Assembly (NCBI RefSeq): GCF_020169335.1
Contig: NZ_JAIEZN010000002.1
Span: forward strand, 310,001-374,000
Source of the DNA: Devosia aquimaris
Lineage (GTDB): Bacteria > Pseudomonadota > Alphaproteobacteria > Rhizobiales > Devosiaceae
Direction of reading: 5' to 3'
DNA length: 64,000 bases
The position numbers and the translations under genes were made by a program. The notes beneath the pieces are model-generated. The model saw only the letters and a list, made by a program, of their open reading frames with translations, had not been told where the DNA came from and did not search any database. Below, piece after piece: positions 36,940 through 46,791 of this stretch; position 1 is the stretch's first letter; each line of letters opens with the position of its first letter.

Positions 36940-38019
36940 GTGACCGGGCAAGCACAAGCGACCATTCTTGGTATCGAGACCAGCTGCGACGAAACCGCCG
37001 CGGCCATTGTTCTGCGCGATCAATTTGGCCATTCCACGATTGCCTCCAATGTGGTGCGCAGCCAGCTCGATGAACATGCCGCTTTTGGCGGCGTGGTCCC
37101 CGAACTGGCCGCCCGCGCCCATGTGACCTATCTCGACCATATCATCGCCCAGGCCTGCCGCGAGGCGGGCGTCAGCCTTGATCAGGTGGATGCCATTGCC
37201 GCGACCGCCGGCCCCGGCCTGATCGGCGGCGTGCTGGTGGGGCTGACCACCGCCAAGGCGCTGGCCGCCGCGCTTGGCAAGCCGCTGATCGCGGTGAACC
37301 ACCTCGAAGCCCATGCGCTGACGGCGCGGCTGACCAACAATGTCGCCTTTCCCTATCTGATGCTGCTGGTGTCGGGCGGGCACAGCCAATTCGTGCTGGT
37401 GCGCGGCGTCGGCGATTACGAGCGCTGGGGCAGCACGATCGACGATGCGCTGGGCGAGGCCTTTGACAAGGTGGCCAAACTGCTCAGCCTCGGCCATCCC
37501 GGCGGGCCGGCGGTGGAGGCCATTGCCAGCAAGGGCGACCCCAGGCACTTCAAATTCCCCCGCCCGCTGCTGCGCGAAGCACGGCTCGACTTTTCCTTTT
37601 CTGGCCTCAAGACCGCCGTGCGGCTGCAGGCCGAGGCGCTGGCGCCGCTGAGCGACCAGGACGTCGCCGATATTGCCGCCAGCTTCCAGGCCGCCGTGGC
37701 CGAGATCGTGGCGGTGCGCGCTGGCCAGGCGCTGGCGCGCTTTGCGGCCGAGCTGCCCGGTACGAGGCCAACCCTGGTGGTCGCCGGTGGCGTGGCGGCC
37801 AATCGCCGCATCGGCGCCGCCCTGGGCGAGGCCTGTGCCGCCGCCGGCGCCGAGCTGGTGGTGCCACCCATGGCGCTCTGCACCGACAATGGCGCCATGG
37901 TCGCCTGGGCGGGCGCGGAACGCTTTGCCCTGAACGCCACCGACGGCCTTAATTTTACCGCCCGTCCGCGCTGGCCGCTCGACCTGCCCGACATGAAGGT
38001 GAACCATGAAGCCGCTTGA
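36940..38019 (+). CDS. tsaD: tRNA N6-adenosine threonylcarbamoyltransferase
   Basis: A 359-residue Kae1/TsaD protein that transfers threonylcarbamoyl to A37 of ANN-decoding tRNAs. '[16 protein letters not shown]' starts the ASKHA fold, '[15 protein letters not shown]' carries metal-binding His residues, and '[11 protein letters not shown]' and '[15 protein letters not shown]' complete the site. The start is GTG at 36940 with GAGGGAG upstream at usual distance. It overlaps gpsA by 14 bases. Downstream on the minus strand mtaB modifies the same t6A base further. Confidence 0.97.
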   Translation: MTGQAQATILGIETSCDETAAAIVLRDQFGHSTIASNVVRSQLDEHAAFGGVVPELAARAHVTYLDHIIAQACREAGVSLDQVDAIAATAGPGLIGGVLVGLTTAKALAAALGKPLIAVNHLEAHALTARLTNNVAFPYLMLLVSGGHSQFVLVRGVGDYERWGSTIDDALGEAFDKVAKLLSLGHPGGPAVEAIASKGDPRHFKFPRPLLREARLDFSFSGLKTAVRLQAEALAPLSDQDVADIAASFQAAVAEIVAVRAGQALARFAAELPGTRPTLVVAGGVAANRRIGAALGEACAAAGAELVVPPMALCTDNGAMVAWAGAERFALNATDGLNFTARPRWPLDLPDMKVNHEAA

Positions 38020-38995
38020 AACTGTGCTCGTTATCGGCGGGGGCGCCTGGGGCACGGCCCTGGCCCAGGCCGCTGCCATGGCCGGACGCCAGGTGCAATT
38101 GCTGGTGCGCGAGGCTGCCCAGGCCGCGGAAATCAACAACCAGCGCACCAACCGCGCCTATCTGGGTGACCAGGCACTGCATCCCGCCATTGGTGCCACC
38201 ACCAGCGCGACGGCCGCCGACATGATCATCCTGGCCGTGCCCGCCCAGGCCAGCCGGGGCGCGCTCGGCGCCATCGACCCCGATCTGCTGACGCATCGCC
38301 CGGTGGTGCTCTCGGCCAAGGGGCTCGAAACCGGCACGCTGGACCGCCAGAGCGAAATCCTGGTCGACATGGCGCCCCATGCCATTCCCTTCGTGCTGTC
38401 GGGCCCCAGCTTTGCCGCCGACGTTGCCGCCGGCCGCCCCACTGCCGTGACGCTGGCCGGTGATGACGCCGACCAGACCTCGGCCCTGGCCGCGGCGCTG
38501 GCCGGCCCCAGCTTCCGCCCCTATGCCAGCGATGATCGCATCGGCGTCGAGATCGCCGGGGCGCTCAAGAATGTCTATGCCCTGGCCGCCGGCGCCATCG
38601 ACGGTGCATTGCTGGGCGCATCTGCCCGTTCTGCCCTGATTGCCCGCGCCTATGCCGAAATGGCGCGCATGGTGCAGGCCATGGGCGGGTCCGCCTCGAC
38701 GCTGACCGGGCTGGCCGGCCTCGGGGATCTGACGCTGACCTGCACCTCGGTGCAGTCGCGCAACTATCAGTTCGGCATGGCGCTGGGGCGCGGCGAGCGC
38801 CCGCAGGAGATCATCGCTGCCGGCGCCAAGCTGGCCGAGGGCGTCAGCACCACCCCCGTCGCCGATGCCCTGGCCCGCAGCCTGGACGTCGACGCACCGC
38901 TCATTGCCGCTGTCCATGCCGTACTGGCTGGCGAGGCATCGATTGCCACTGTTGTCGCGGGGCTGATGTCCCGCCCGCTCAAGCGCGAGGATTAA
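38006..38995 (+). CDS. gpsA: Glycerol-3-phosphate dehydrogenase [NAD(P)+]
   Basis: A 329-residue enzyme that reduces dihydroxyacetone phosphate for phospholipid synthesis. '[20 protein letters not shown]' is the dinucleotide fold at residues 8-27; '[22 protein letters not shown]', '[15 protein letters not shown]' (catalytic Lys) and '[12 protein letters not shown]' are standard. It starts inside tsaD and is followed 5 bases later by the YciI gene. Confidence 0.97.
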   Translation: MKPLETVLVIGGGAWGTALAQAAAMAGRQVQLLVREAAQAAEINNQRTNRAYLGDQALHPAIGATTSATAADMIILAVPAQASRGALGAIDPDLLTHRPVVLSAKGLETGTLDRQSEILVDMAPHAIPFVLSGPSFAADVAAGRPTAVTLAGDDADQTSALAAALAGPSFRPYASDDRIGVEIAGALKNVYALAAGAIDGALLGASARSALIARAYAEMARMVQAMGGSASTLTGLAGLGDLTLTCTSVQSRNYQFGMALGRGERPQEIIAAGAKLAEGVSTTPVADALARSLDVDAPLIAAVHAVLAGEASIATVVAGLMSRPLKRED

Positions 38996-39000
38996 GAAAC

Positions 39001-39294
39001 ATGCTGTTTGTATTTATCGGCCGGGACAAGCCCAATGGGCTCGATCACCGCATGGCGGTGCGTCCTGTGCACCTGGAACACCTCAAGAGCCTGGGCGACA
39101 AGCTCGTGCTGGCCGGGGCGCTCTGGGACGCCGATGACAAGCCCGAGGGTTCGGTGATGGTGCTCGAGGCGGAGAGCCTTGAGGCCGCAACGACAGCCTT
39201 CTCCGCCGATCCCTTCGTGCAGCAGGGCGTTTTTGCCAGCTGGGAGGTCAAGCGCTGGAACCTGGCGATCGACAATATGTCGGGCCGGAGCTGA
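39001..39294 (+). CDS. YciI-like protein
   Basis: A 97-residue ferredoxin-like-fold protein: 'FVFIGRDKPNGLDHRMAVRPVHLEHLKSLGDKLVLAGAL' followed by 'GSVMVLEAESLEAATTAFSADPFVQQGVF'. The His in 'RPVHLEHL' and the Asp in 'SADPF' are the conserved putative active-site pair. Function unknown; it lies in the conserved tsaD-gpsA-yciI-EVE run. Confidence 0.9.
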   Translation: MLFVFIGRDKPNGLDHRMAVRPVHLEHLKSLGDKLVLAGALWDADDKPEGSVMVLEAESLEAATTAFSADPFVQQGVFASWEVKRWNLAIDNMSGRS

Positions 39295-39299
39295 GCGGC

Positions 39300-39734
39300 A
39301 TGGCCTATTGGCTGATGAAATCGGAGCCCAATGTCTTCTCGTTCGACGACATGATGGCCAAGACGGCGCGCGGCGAGCCCGAGCAGTGGCACGGCGTGCG
39401 CAATTATGCCGCCCGCAACAACATGAAGGCCATGGCGCTGGGCGACGAGGCCTTCTTCTACCATTCCAACATCGGCAAGGAGATCGTCGGCATCATCCGC
39501 GTCATCGCCCTGGCGCATCCAGATGACACTGCCGAGCTCAATGCCAAGGGCGAAGTGGTGTGGGAATGCGTCGATGTCGAAGCGGTCAAGCCGCTGCCCA
39601 AGCCGGTGACCCTGGCCACCATCAAGGCGACGCCGGAGCTGGCCAATATCGAGCTGATCAAGCTCTCGCGCCTGTCCGTCTCCAAGGTATCGCCGGAGGA
39701 ATGGGCCCTGATCTGCAGCATGGGCGGGCTCTGA
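39300..39734 (+). CDS. EVE-domain protein
   Basis: A 144-residue single EVE domain (PUA-like fold that binds modified nucleic-acid bases): 'YWLMKSEPNVFSFDDM' at the start, 'WHGVRNYAARNNMKAMALGDEAFFYHSN' and 'GIIRVIALAHPDDT' in the middle. It is five bases after the YciI gene and co-directional with tsaD. A role with modified tRNA or DNA is likely from the fold and context, but not shown. Confidence 0.93.
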   Translation: MAYWLMKSEPNVFSFDDMMAKTARGEPEQWHGVRNYAARNNMKAMALGDEAFFYHSNIGKEIVGIIRVIALAHPDDTAELNAKGEVVWECVDVEAVKPLPKPVTLATIKATPELANIELIKLSRLSVSKVSPEEWALICSMGGL

Positions 39735-39803
39735 CCCGCCTACACAGGGCCCTGCCGAGGGTCTAGACTTGCACGGTCATTCGATATTGGGGGAGATCAC
39801 GTC

Positions 39804-40208
39804 ATGACATATCTGTCCGTGAACTGGCTGGCCGTCATCCTGGCCGCCGCAGTCGCCTGGGCCTTTGGCGCCGGCTGGTACATGGTGCTGGCGCGCCCCT
39901 GGCTGGCCGCCATCGGCAAGACACCCGAAGAGATCGACCGCTCGGACTATACGCCCTATCTGTGGTCCGTGCTCTGCGTGCTGCTGATGGCCTATTTCGT
40001 CGCCCTGCTGACGCCGCTGATCACCGGCGCCATGACCCCGGTCAATGGCCTGCTGGTCGGCGCCCATCTCTGGCTGGGCTTTGTCATCACCAGCATGGTG
40101 CTCAACCACCGCTATGAGGGCAGAAGCTGGACGCTGACGGCCATCAACGGCGGTTATCTGCTGGCGGTCCTGCTGATCGAAGGCGGGATCATCGGCCTGT
40201 TCGGCTAG
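39804..40208 (+). CDS. DUF1761 membrane protein
   Basis: A 134-residue protein with four predicted membrane helices ('VNWLAVILAAAVAWAFGAGWYMVL', 'LCVLLMAYFVALLTPL', 'HLWLGFVITSMVLNHRYEG', 'GGYLLAVLLIEGGIIGLFG'). The 'FGAGWYMVLARPWLAAIG' stretch matches the DUF1761 family. Function unknown. GGGGGAG lies upstream of the ATG at 39804. It ends 12 bases from the convergent yciB gene. Confidence 0.85.
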   Translation: MTYLSVNWLAVILAAAVAWAFGAGWYMVLARPWLAAIGKTPEEIDRSDYTPYLWSVLCVLLMAYFVALLTPLITGAMTPVNGLLVGAHLWLGFVITSMVLNHRYEGRSWTLTAINGGYLLAVLLIEGGIIGLFG

Positions 40209-40220
40209 GCGCAAGGCCGG

Positions 40221-40874
40221 CTAGAGCTCGACAACGATCGGCGGGACGTGCTTGGGCTCGTCAACCGGCGCATATTTGCTCAGCAGCGACACCTGGCTGA
40301 TCGAGAACAGCACGGTCAGCGGCATCACGCCCCACACCTTGAAGGCCACCCACAGATCGGTGGCAGCCTTGGGGTCCGTAGCGAAATAGGCGTTCGAGCC
40401 GCGCCAGACCACCTCGTTGATCACGGCCAGCAGCACAAAGAACAGGCCCCAGTTGCGGGTCAGCTTGCTCCAGCCTTCCGGGCGCAGGCGATAAACATCG
40501 CCGAACACATATTTGAGCAGGGACTGGCCGAACAGGAGCCCGCCCAGCAGCACCGCGGCGAACAGGCCATTGGTGATGGTGGGCTTCATCTTGATGAAGG
40601 TATCGTCCTGAAGCCACAGCGTCAGCCCGCCGAACACCAGCACCACCGCCCCGGTGACCAGCGGCATGACCGCGACCTTTTTCAGGATCAGCCAACTGGC
40701 CGCCAGCGAAACCACCATGGCGCCCATAAACCAGGCCGTGGCCACGAAGATGTCGGCCCGCGCATTGGCGACAAAGAAGATGACCAGCGGCCCCAGTTCC
40801 AGCGCCATCTTGATGATCTGGGGGCGCAGCTCGTCCCACTTGATCTCGGGTTCGGCTTTTTCGGTCATGGACAT
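40221..40874 (-). CDS. yciB: YciB / intracellular septation protein A family
   Basis: A 217-residue inner-membrane protein with five to six helices: '[28 protein letters not shown]' at the start and '[11 protein letters not shown]' and 'NEVVWR' in the second half are family marks. The family is linked to cell-envelope and division functions. An alternative start is the ATG at 40868. It follows ftsY in the same direction, the usual order in Hyphomicrobiales. Confidence 0.93.
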   Translation of the reverse strand: MSMTEKAEPEIKWDELRPQIIKMALELGPLVIFFVANARADIFVATAWFMGAMVVSLAASWLILKKVAVMPLVTGAVVLVFGGLTLWLQDDTFIKMKPTITNGLFAAVLLGGLLFGQSLLKYVFGDVYRLRPEGWSKLTRNWGLFFVLLAVINEVVWRGSNAYFATDPKAATDLWVAFKVWGVMPLTVLFSISQVSLLSKYAPVDEPKHVPPIVVEL

Positions 40875-40960
40875 GTCTCAAATCGGCTTTCTGACAATAG
40901 TGGGCGCTGAGCCCGCATCATGCAAGCTTTGGCTAGGCCGCAAGCTTGGTCAGATTAGGG

Positions 40961-42145
40961 CTAATCGCGCCCGGCAATGGCCTGCGCAAACTCGGAAGCG
41001 GTAAACGGTTCGAGATCGCCAACCCCCTCACCCACGCCGATAAAATGCACCGGCAGGCCGAACTGCCGCGCAATGGCGACCAGAATGCCACCCCGCGCCG
41101 TGCCATCGAGCTTGGTCATTACAAGCCCCGTCACGCCGGCGCGCTTGCCGAAGATTTCCACCTGCTTGAGGGCGTTCTGCCCGGTGGTGGCGTCCAGCGT
41201 CAGCAGCGTCGCATGCGGCGCGCTGGGATCGACCTTCTTGATCACGCGAATGACTTTTTCGAGCTCGTTCATCAGCTCGTCGCGGTTCTGCAGCCGTCCC
41301 GCTGTGTCGATGATCAGGACGTCGCGGCCTTCGGCCCGCGCCTGGGTCACCGCGTCAAAGGCCAGGCCCGAGGCATCGGCGCCGGCGGGGCGCGAAATCA
41401 CCTGGGCGCCGGTGCGGTCGCCCCATATCTGCAGCTGCTCAATGGCCGCGGCGCGGAAGGTGTCACCGGCCGCCAGCATCACCGAGCGGCCTTCGCCGGC
41501 ATATTTCTGCGCCAGCTTGCCGATGGTGGTGGTCTTGCCCGAGCCATTGACCCCGATCATCAGGATGATGAAGGGCTTTTGCGTGCCGTCGATCTCGAGC
41601 GGCCGCGCTACGGGACCGAGCACTTTTTCCACCTCGGCGGCCAGAACGGCGCGCACGTCCTCGCCCGACACATCCCGGTCAAAGCGGTCGCGGCGCAGCG
41701 TCTCGGTGATCGCCGTGGCGGTTTCGATACCCAGATCCGCCTGGATCAGCACATCCTCAAGCTCTTCGAGCGTCGCCGCATCCAGCTTGCGCTTGGTGAA
41801 GACCGCCGTGATTGATCCGGTGAGCTGGTCGGACGAGCGCTTGAGCCCCGAAGCGAGGCGGGCGAACCAGCCCTTGGGCTCGGTCGCAGCAGACGCAGGG
41901 GGCGCGGGGACTGGCGCCGCCGGTTCCGGCTGGCGGGCATGCGCCGCCTCTTCCACCGCCTCGATATAGTCGGGCGTGGTTTCCGGCGGTCCGGGCAAGG
42001 GTGGACGCGCCGAAGGCACTTCGCTGGGCGGCGCGACCGGGGTAACCGGAGGCGGCGCGGGCGTCTCGGCTGGCGGCACCGGCGGCTGGGCCGGCGCATC
42101 GCCGCCGAACAGGCGCTTGAAGAAGGACGGTTTCTTGTCGGTCAT
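40961..42145 (-). CDS. ftsY: Signal recognition particle receptor FtsY
   Basis: A 394-residue SRP GTPase. A Pro/Ala-rich acidic A domain (residues 10-90) precedes the NG domain: 'GVNGSGKTTTIGKLA' (G1), 'DTFRAAAIEQL', 'DTAGRLQNRDELM' (G3) and 'TKLDGTARGG' (G4). It docks SRP-ribosome complexes at the membrane; its partner Ffh is at 47.5-49.1 kb. Start ATG 42145 lies inside the 20 bases before the mtaB stop region; longer frames only read into mtaB. Confidence 0.97.
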   Translation of the reverse strand: MTDKKPSFFKRLFGGDAPAQPPVPPAETPAPPPVTPVAPPSEVPSARPPLPGPPETTPDYIEAVEEAAHARQPEPAAPVPAPPASAATEPKGWFARLASGLKRSSDQLTGSITAVFTKRKLDAATLEELEDVLIQADLGIETATAITETLRRDRFDRDVSGEDVRAVLAAEVEKVLGPVARPLEIDGTQKPFIILMIGVNGSGKTTTIGKLAQKYAGEGRSVMLAAGDTFRAAAIEQLQIWGDRTGAQVISRPAGADASGLAFDAVTQARAEGRDVLIIDTAGRLQNRDELMNELEKVIRVIKKVDPSAPHATLLTLDATTGQNALKQVEIFGKRAGVTGLVMTKLDGTARGGILVAIARQFGLPVHFIGVGEGVGDLEPFTASEFAQAIAGRD

Positions 42146-42164
42146 CGGCGCTCTTTCTGCTGTT

Positions 42165-43430
42165 TCAGGCGGCGTTGCGCAGCGCATCGCCGGCCAGGCC
42201 ATCGGCCGTGGTGGCGGTGATCCGCACGCTCAGCAACTCGCCCGCCTGGGCACCCGGCACCTGTACCGGCACGAATTGTTCACTGCGACCCATGCCATCG
42301 TGCTCGACCAATACGGTCTCGACACCACCGACACGGCTGGCACAGAGCCGGGCAAACTGCTGCGCCCCGGCCGCCCGCAAACGCGCGGCGCGTTCGCGCG
42401 CCACAGCACCGGGCACCTGCGGCATACGCGCCGCCGGCGTGCCTTCGCGCGGCGAATAGGGAAACACATGCAGATGCGTCAGATCCGCTTCGGCGACGAT
42501 GGCCAGCGTATTGGCGAACATCGCCTCGTCCTCGGTGGGGAAGCCGGCAATGATATCGGCGCCCAGCACCATGTCGGGCCGCAGCGCCCGCAGCTTGGCC
42601 GCAATATCAAGCGCATCGGCGCGGCTGTGCCGGCGCTTCATGCGTTTGAGGATCATGTCATCGCCCGACTGCAGGCTGAGGTGCAGATGCGGCATCAGCC
42701 GGGGTTCGCTGGCGACGACGTCATAAAGCGCCGGATCGGCCTCGATGCTGTCGATCGAGGAAATACGCAGGCGCGGCAGGTCTGGCACATGGCGCAGGAT
42801 GGCCTGGCTGAGCTTGCCCAGCGTCGGCGTGCCCGGCAGGTCCGGACCATAGGAAGTGATGTCCACCCCGGTCAGCACCACTTCGGCATAGCCATTGTCG
42901 ACCAGCTTTTTGACCTGATCGACCACCAGGCCCATGGGCACCGAGCGCGAGGGGCCGCGGCCGAAGGGGATAATGCAGAAGGTGCAGCGATGATCGCAGC
43001 CGTTCTGCACCTGCACAAAGGCGCGGGCGCGCCCATCCATGCCCTCGATCAGATGGCCTGCGGTCTCCCGCACGCTCATGATGTCGTTGACCTGCACCTT
43101 GTCGTTGAGCGGCGCGCCAAAGGCAATCGGCGCATAGCTGGCGGCCTTCATCTTGTCGTCATTGCCGATGACCAGATCGACCTCGGCCATGTCGCCGAAG
43201 CTGCGCGCCTCGGTCTGCGCTGCGCAGCCGGTGACGATGATGCGGGCATCGGGATTGTCGCGCCGCGCCTTGCGCACGGCCTGGCGGGCCTGGCGCACCG
43301 CCTCGGCGGTCACCGCGCAGGTATTGACGATGATGGCATTGTCGAGCCCGGCTTTTTCGGCCTCGGCCTTCATCACCTCGGCTTCATAGGCATTGAGCCG
43401 ACAGCCGAATGTCAGCGTCTCCACCGCCAT
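42165..43430 (-). CDS. mtaB: tRNA t6A37 methylthiotransferase
   Basis: A 421-residue radical SAM enzyme that converts t6A37 to ms2t6A37. The N-terminal UPF0004 domain has Cys residues in 'TFGCRLNAYEAE', 'NTCAVTAEA' and 'VTGCAAQTEA'; the radical SAM Cys triad is in 'GCDHRCTFCIIP'. The ATG overlaps the dapF stop by one base (TGATG). It uses the product of TsaD, encoded 4 kb away on the other strand. Confidence 0.96.
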   Translation of the reverse strand: MAVETLTFGCRLNAYEAEVMKAEAEKAGLDNAIIVNTCAVTAEAVRQARQAVRKARRDNPDARIIVTGCAAQTEARSFGDMAEVDLVIGNDDKMKAASYAPIAFGAPLNDKVQVNDIMSVRETAGHLIEGMDGRARAFVQVQNGCDHRCTFCIIPFGRGPSRSVPMGLVVDQVKKLVDNGYAEVVLTGVDITSYGPDLPGTPTLGKLSQAILRHVPDLPRLRISSIDSIEADPALYDVVASEPRLMPHLHLSLQSGDDMILKRMKRRHSRADALDIAAKLRALRPDMVLGADIIAGFPTEDEAMFANTLAIVAEADLTHLHVFPYSPREGTPAARMPQVPGAVARERAARLRAAGAQQFARLCASRVGGVETVLVEHDGMGRSEQFVPVQVPGAQAGELLSVRITATTADGLAGDALRNAA

Positions 43431-44305
43431 CAGGCTGCGGCCCCGTCGCGCGTCCAGGCGCCGGTCTGCGGATCAACCATGCCGGTCCATTCCAGCTCTG
43501 CCGGGCCGGTGAGCACCACATGGTCATCATCGCGCCAGGCAATGCGCAGATCGCCACCGGGCAGCGTCACCGTGACATTGCGCCCGGTGCGCCGCGTGCG
43601 CGCGCCATTGACCGCCGCAGCGCAGGCCGCAGTGCCACAGGCCTCGGTCAGCCCGGCGCCACGCTCCCAGGTGCGCAGGATGATGCGGTCGGGCGCCACC
43701 ACCTGGGCAATGGAAATATTGGCGCGCTCGGGGAAGATCGGATGATTTTCCAGCATCGGCCCGAAGCGGTCGAGCGCATAGCTCCACACATCGTCCTGCA
43801 CCCAGAAGGTGGCGTGGGGATTGCCCATCGAGGCCACCGAAGGCGAATGCAGCACCGGTGCCTCGATCGGCCCGATCTGCAGTTCGATCTGGCGGGTATC
43901 CATGAACTCTTCGGCCAGCGGAATCTCGTACCAGGCGAACTTGGGCGTGCCCATGTCCACCGTGATCAGCCCGTCCTCAAGCTCTTCGCCGAACAACAGG
44001 CCCGCCACGGTTTCGAAGGTGAAGCGATGCCGGCCCTGCTCGGCGGTCAGCGCCTGCACCACGCAGCGCATGCCATTGCCACAGGCCTGGGCGCGCGAGC
44101 CATCCGAATTGACGATCTCGATATAGTTGGCGGTGCCCGGCGTGCGCGGATCGTGGATGGCCATGATCTGGTCGAACTTGGTGCCCGCCGTGCCATTGAT
44201 GGCGATGGCCGCCGCCGGCGTCACGCGATCAGCGCGGCCGCGCATGTCGACAACCACGATCTGGTTGCCTAGCCCGTTCATCTTGAGAAACGGCACGCCG
44301 TTCAC
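43430..44305 (-). CDS. dapF: Diaminopimelate epimerase
   Basis: A 291-residue enzyme that interconverts LL- and meso-diaminopimelate for peptidoglycan and lysine. The two catalytic Cys lie in '[10 protein letters not shown]' (about residue 75) and '[10 protein letters not shown]' (about residue 220). I accept the GTG at 44305 because the conserved family start '[13 protein letters not shown]' needs it. First gene of dapF-mtaB-ftsY-yciB. Confidence 0.96.
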   Translation of the reverse strand: MNGVPFLKMNGLGNQIVVVDMRGRADRVTPAAAIAINGTAGTKFDQIMAIHDPRTPGTANYIEIVNSDGSRAQACGNGMRCVVQALTAEQGRHRFTFETVAGLLFGEELEDGLITVDMGTPKFAWYEIPLAEEFMDTRQIELQIGPIEAPVLHSPSVASMGNPHATFWVQDDVWSYALDRFGPMLENHPIFPERANISIAQVVAPDRIILRTWERGAGLTEACGTAACAAAVNGARTRRTGRNVTVTLPGGDLRIAWRDDDHVVLTGPAELEWTGMVDPQTGAWTRDGAAA

Positions 44306-44584
44306 AGTCTGCCTCGTTCGCGCTGGGAGTGAATGGACCCTATATGGCCGATGCCGCGCACAATTGCCAGTGGCGGGGGACGCGAGGGCGCCATGCGGGC
44401 GCCGCGCCGCCGCCCGACCGACCCGCGACAGCTATAATTGTTCATATTTCTTAAGGGTTTCAGCATTCATGGCGGCTTAACCAGCCCAAGAGCTTGGCCG
44501 CGCCAATCGGGCCGATCCGGGTTAGGGTGAGACAATGACAATGGGCCCAGACCCATCTTTGCCGCGCTATCGGAGTGTCCGACC
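44306..44584. other. Divergent intergenic region, dapF / cupin-like gene
   Basis: 279 bases with starts on both sides. A perfect TATAAT lies at 44433-44438 on the plus strand but no good -35 is spaced before it, so it is only a weak promoter candidate for the cupin-like gene. No other feature is seen. Confidence 0.4.
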
Positions 44585-45544
44585 ATGAACATGCCCGTGA
44601 TCACCGATCAGATCATCACCAATTGGCAGCCGCATTTCCCCTCGCTGTTTGGCAACCATTCGCTGGCCCTGAGCCACCGCCTGGCGAGCTCCCCGCTGTT
44701 CACCGATGAGGCTCTGGCGGCGCTGATCGACGCGACCCCGCGCGAGCACTACCACGTCAACTATTCGCAGAAGACGCCGGGCAATCCGCCCAAGCGCCGC
44801 GAAGGCGAGATCAAGGGCCTCACCGGCGCCCAGGTTCTCGAGGTTGTGCGCAACGGCAACATCTGGATCAACCTGACCGCCCCGGCCAAGACCAACCCGG
44901 CCTATGGCGACATGCTCGACAGCCTCTATGCCGAATTCGAGGAGCGCGTGCCGGGCTTCAAGAGCTACAAGCGCAATCTGACGCTGCTGATCTCCTCCCC
45001 CAATGTGTCGGTGAAATATCACTCCGACGTGCCGGGGCAGAGCCTGTGGCAGGTGCGCGGCACCAAGAAGGTCTATGTCTATCCCGCCAAGGCCCCGTTC
45101 ATCTCCCAGCCGGCGCTGGAAAAGCTGATCCTGGGCCAGCTGCGCGAAACCGACATGCCCTATGAGCCCTGGTTCGACGACTATGCCGAAGTGCATATGC
45201 TGGAAGCCGGCAAGATGCTGCATTGGCCGCTGAACGGACCGCACCGCGTGGTCAACGAGAACATGCTCAATGTCAGCTTCACCACCGAGCACTGGACCGA
45301 CGAGCTGCGCAAGCACTACGCCGTCAACTACGCCAATGGCATCCTGCGCTCCAAGCTGGGCATGACCAATCTCAGCCAGCAGGTCACCGGCCTGTCCTAC
45401 TACGCCAAGCTGGCGCTGGCAGGCCTGGTCAAGTTCACCCCGCTCAACCCGCAGAAGAAGAAGGTCTACACCGTCGACTTCCAGGTCGACCCCGCCGCCC
45501 CAGAAGGCGTGCGCGACATCGAGGCCTATACGTTCAGCAAATGA
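44585..45544 (+). CDS. Cupin-like (JmjC-type fold) iron/2-oxoglutarate oxygenase candidate
   Basis: A 319-residue protein. 'VKYHSDVPGQSLWQVRGTKKVYVYP' (about residues 143-167) gives an H-x-D metal pair followed by the strand that in JmjC-type cupins holds the co-substrate, and 'WPLNGPHRVVN' (about residue 220) provides the distal His: a complete H-x-D…H facial triad. Relatives are annotated 'cupin-like' or, misleadingly, 'transcriptional regulator', and no HTH is visible. It is coupled by ATGA to an acyltransferase, so I infer a two-step modification of a shared substrate. Confidence 0.7.
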   Translation: MNMPVITDQIITNWQPHFPSLFGNHSLALSHRLASSPLFTDEALAALIDATPREHYHVNYSQKTPGNPPKRREGEIKGLTGAQVLEVVRNGNIWINLTAPAKTNPAYGDMLDSLYAEFEERVPGFKSYKRNLTLLISSPNVSVKYHSDVPGQSLWQVRGTKKVYVYPAKAPFISQPALEKLILGQLRETDMPYEPWFDDYAEVHMLEAGKMLHWPLNGPHRVVNENMLNVSFTTEHWTDELRKHYAVNYANGILRSKLGMTNLSQQVTGLSYYAKLALAGLVKFTPLNPQKKKVYTVDFQVDPAAPEGVRDIEAYTFSK

Positions 45545-46758
45545 CCTCCCTCAGCGCTGCACCCAGAGCCAATGAACGGCGACGTCCCCCGTCCCCGGCT
45601 GTCCAGTCCGGTGCCCGCAGCCATGTGCTGCGCACCGAACTGCTGACCAGCCGCGCGGCCGTGGACGCCATTGCCGTGCAATGGGAGGGCCTGGAGGCCC
45701 AGTCTGATGGTGCGGTGCTGTTTCAGGGCTGTGGCTGGGCCCGGGCCGTGTTCGATTTCGAGGCGGCGCGCGGCAATGCCGACTTCGCCCCGGTGATCGC
45801 TGCGTTGCTCGATGGGCAGCGCCTGGTCGCCATTCTGCCCATGGAGCGCATCCGCACCAGGGCGCGCACCATGCTGGTGCCGCTCGGCCATGCCTTCAGC
45901 CAGTATTCGGACGCCCTGCTGGCGCCCGGCACCGACGCCGCCGAAGCCATTGCCATGCTGCTCAAGGCGGCTATCGAGGCCGTGCCCTGCGATGCGGTGA
46001 GCTTTCTCAAGGTGCGCTCGGACAGCGTGCTGGCGCGCGGCATGCCCGCCAATCACATCGTCACCGGCACCGAACAGGGCGCGCCCTATGTCGCGCTCGA
46101 CGCCTTCCCCGATTTCGAGGCCTATTTCGCCACCATCAAGCCCAAGACGCGCAAGAACATGCGCAATGCCCGTAACCGGCTGGAACGCGACGGCGCGGTG
46201 ACGCATCACGTCGCCAGCTCCACCGCCGAGCAGCTGGGCGTCATCACCCGGACCCTGACCGGCCGGGCCGAGCGGCTCAAGGACCAGGGGCTGACCTCGC
46301 GCGCCTTCCGCGACACCGCCTTCACCGATTTCTGCAAGTCCCTGGCCGGCCGCGCCGATACGCCGCTTCTGGCCATGTCGCTGCACCACAAGGACGTGGC
46401 CATTGCCGAGCAATGGGGCTTCATCCACAACCAGCGCTATTATGCCTTTGTCGCCAGCCGGGATTTTTCCAATTCCGACGAGAGCCCGGGCAAGATGCAT
46501 CTGGGTGAGGTGATCCGCACCTGTGCCGACCATGGCCTGCGCGGCGCCGATCTGATGGTGCCCGCCATGCCCTATAAGCTGACCTGGGCCACCGAAGTTG
46601 TGACCGTGTCGGACTTTGCCGTACCGGTGACCCTGCGCGGCCGCGTCGTGCTGGGCCTGTGGGACCAGATCGCGCGCCCCTGGCTCAAGCAGGCCGTGCT
46701 CAACATGCCCTCGGGCCTGCGCACCACGCTGATGAAACTGGCCGGCCGCAGCCTCTAG
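45541..46758 (+). CDS. FemAB/CelD-like GNAT acyltransferase
   Basis: A 405-residue double-GNAT-fold protein of the BioF2-like/CelD acyltransferase type: 'VQWEGLEAQSDGAVLFQGCGWARAV' at the start of fold 1, 'TIKPKTRKNMRNARNRLERDG' in the middle (the conserved basic K-x-R-x-x-x-R-x-x-x-R helix) and 'AIAEQWGFIHNQRYYAFVASRD' in fold 2. Such enzymes add acyl or aminoacyl groups to polysaccharides or lipids. It starts within the stop of the cupin-like gene. Confidence 0.82.
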   Translation: MTSLSAAPRANERRRPPSPAVQSGARSHVLRTELLTSRAAVDAIAVQWEGLEAQSDGAVLFQGCGWARAVFDFEAARGNADFAPVIAALLDGQRLVAILPMERIRTRARTMLVPLGHAFSQYSDALLAPGTDAAEAIAMLLKAAIEAVPCDAVSFLKVRSDSVLARGMPANHIVTGTEQGAPYVALDAFPDFEAYFATIKPKTRKNMRNARNRLERDGAVTHHVASSTAEQLGVITRTLTGRAERLKDQGLTSRAFRDTAFTDFCKSLAGRADTPLLAMSLHHKDVAIAEQWGFIHNQRYYAFVASRDFSNSDESPGKMHLGEVIRTCADHGLRGADLMVPAMPYKLTWATEVVTVSDFAVPVTLRGRVVLGLWDQIARPWLKQAVLNMPSGLRTTLMKLAGRSL

Positions 46759-46791
46759 ACGCCGACTTGACCGGCGCGATAGCGTTTCCTC

